DNA of 64,000 bases from Rhodococcus jostii NBRC 16295 (GTDB taxonomy: Bacteria > Actinomycetota > Actinomycetes > Mycobacteriales > Mycobacteriaceae). The position numbers and the translations under genes are program-made. Of the stretch, positions 63,082 to 64,000 are shown piece after piece; position 1 is the first letter of the stretch; each line of letters begins with the position of its first letter. Below the pieces are notes generated by a model. The model was not told the origin of the DNA. It worked only from the letters and a program-made list of their open reading frames with translations, and did no database searches. The stretch spans positions 208,684-272,683 of the forward strand of contig NZ_BCWY01000003.1 of NCBI RefSeq assembly GCF_001894825.1. The letters run 5' to 3'.

Positions 63082-63090
63082 GAGGATTCG

Positions 63091-63936
63091 TTGATAGTGT
63101 CCAATCGACTCGCTCAGCAGCCACTGCCGCCGCCGAGTGCGCGGTCGATGCTGTTGACGGTCATTGGTGAATTTCTGTACGACTCCGAAGAAGGCGCCTG
63201 GACGGCCGCGCTGATGAAGGTGCTCGGCGGCATGGGAATCGAGGATCACGCCGCACGGCAATTACTCTCGCGTGCCGCGTCCGCCAAGTGGATCGAACGT
63301 GAGCGCATCGGTCGCGGGGTGCGCTGGCATCTCGCAGACCACGGTCGCGCGTTGGCGGCCGACGGCATCAAACGGTCGCATGCGTTCCTTGACGGACCGA
63401 CGCCATGGGACGGCGAATGGCTCGTGCTGACGATCACGGTGCCGCAACGCAAGAACTCGGTTCGTAACCGGCTCAATGGAGGTCTGACCTGGCTGGGGAT
63501 GGGCAATCCCACTCCAGGAGTGTGGGTTACACCGCATGTCGACAGGGCGCGAGAACTGAGCGAATTGGTTTCGACGCTCGGTCTGTCCGAATCGGCACTC
63601 ATTCTCACCGGCAATCTTCGCCCGGGAGGGCTGGGCAACCACGAGATCGTCGATCGAGCGTGGGACCTGACCGACCTGGCCGACAGTTACCGAACACTGC
63701 TCACACAGGACGGCGCATCCGAGCCGCGCGACGACGATGAACTGCTACTTTCCTACATCGAACTGGTCAGTCTGCAACAGCGGTTCATGAGGCTTGATCC
63801 ACAACTGCCCAAGGAACTGTTGCCAGAATGGATCGGTCGCGATGGCGCTGTGCTGTTTCAGCGACGCCGCGAACAGTGGTCAGCGAAGACCCACGCGCAC
63901 TGGCTCAGGGTCGTCGAGGCATCCGCACCGAAATAG
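63091..63936 (+). CDS. PaaX-family transcriptional regulator, cluster 2
   Basis: A 281-aa regulator from TTG 63091 with GGAGG upstream. The N-terminal winged helix SMLLTVIGEFLYDSEEGAWTAALMKVL, the WDGEWLVLTITVPQ segment and NPTPGVWVTPHVDRA match its paralogue at 24366. It is the last gene of the plus-strand run and probably represses the cluster until a CoA thioester accumulates. The last 64 bp of the window hold no feature. Confidence 0.88.
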   Translation: MIVSNRLAQQPLPPPSARSMLLTVIGEFLYDSEEGAWTAALMKVLGGMGIEDHAARQLLSRAASAKWIERERIGRGVRWHLADHGRALAADGIKRSHAFLDGPTPWDGEWLVLTITVPQRKNSVRNRLNGGLTWLGMGNPTPGVWVTPHVDRARELSELVSTLGLSESALILTGNLRPGGLGNHEIVDRAWDLTDLADSYRTLLTQDGASEPRDDDELLLSYIELVSLQQRFMRLDPQLPKELLPEWIGRDGAVLFQRRREQWSAKTHAHWLRVVEASAPK

Positions 63937-64000
63937 CCGAAAAGTCCGTCATCTGTCGACTGCGCCCTGCCGAACGACCCACGCAGCGTGCGGTCGACTC

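Overview
High-GC actinobacterial DNA, most likely from Rhodococcus of the R. jostii / R. opacus type. The evidence is the GC-rich codon use with many GTG/TTG starts and stop/start overlaps (ATGA, GTGA, TGATG), an actinobacterial group 1h (formerly group 5) [NiFe]-hydrogenase operon, a gamma-butyrolactone locus of the kind described in R. jostii RHA1 (gblA/gblR/gblE), and a dense set of CoA-thioester catabolic genes. I see no rRNA, tRNA, insertion sequence, CRISPR array or phage gene.

Layout. (1) 1-9569: the start of a GNAT/AAA+ ATPase gene, then a hydrogenase operon in which hypA, hypB, hhyS, hhyL, a NifU/Rieske-like protein, two DUF proteins, a 480-aa unknown, a 39-aa membrane peptide, the maturation protease and hypC are tightly packed; hypD, hypE and hypF are not in the window. 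(2) 9577-11528: a membrane protein and a lipoprotein hydrolase. (3) 11532-14231: gblE, gblR and gblA with a perfect palindromic operator in front of gblA. (4) 14257-16826: a three-gene heme-dependent oxidative N-demethylase / dimethylamine-monooxygenase-like operon. (5) 16995-25229: first copy of a benzoyl-CoA reductase / 2-hydroxyacyl-CoA dehydratase-type system (acyl-CoA ligase, atypical SDR, ATPase activator, two catalytic subunits), divergent from an alpha-methylacyl-CoA racemase and a PaaX-type regulator. (6) 25252-33506: a cytochrome P450 system (ALDH, ADH, ferredoxin reductase, P450, [2Fe-2S] ferredoxin) with two overlapping LuxR-type regulators. (7) 33614-54583: about 20 kb of beta-oxidation-like genes (two CoA ligases, three acyl-CoA dehydrogenases, two MaoC hydratases, four enoyl-CoA hydratases, a MenB/BadI-like enzyme, two SDRs, thiolase, CoA-transferase, HMG-CoA lyase, a second racemase, an APH-type kinase). 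A TGGTCnGACCA-like operator recurs at almost every promoter here, and the only GntR/FCD repressor lies in the middle. (8) 54646-63936: a truncated molybdopterin oxidoreductase remnant and a second, paralogous copy of the dehydratase/reductase system with its own MHS transporter, atypical SDR, ligase and PaaX regulator.

How it may work together (inference). Regions 5-8 look like a peripheral-to-central route for a methyl-branched or alicyclic (terpenoid-like) substrate. The P450, ADH and ALDH would turn a methyl group into a carboxylate, ligases activate it, and hydratases, SDRs and the MenB/BadI-like enzyme could open a ring. The racemases, acyl-CoA dehydrogenases, thiolase and HMG-CoA lyase would finish the branched fragments. 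The most unusual element is the pair of benzoyl-CoA-reductase/2-hydroxyacyl-CoA-dehydratase-type systems. This is an oxygen-sensitive radical enzyme family, here duplicated in what looks like an aerobe, each time linked to a PaaX regulator and to an SDR that has lost the canonical Tyr/Lys pair.
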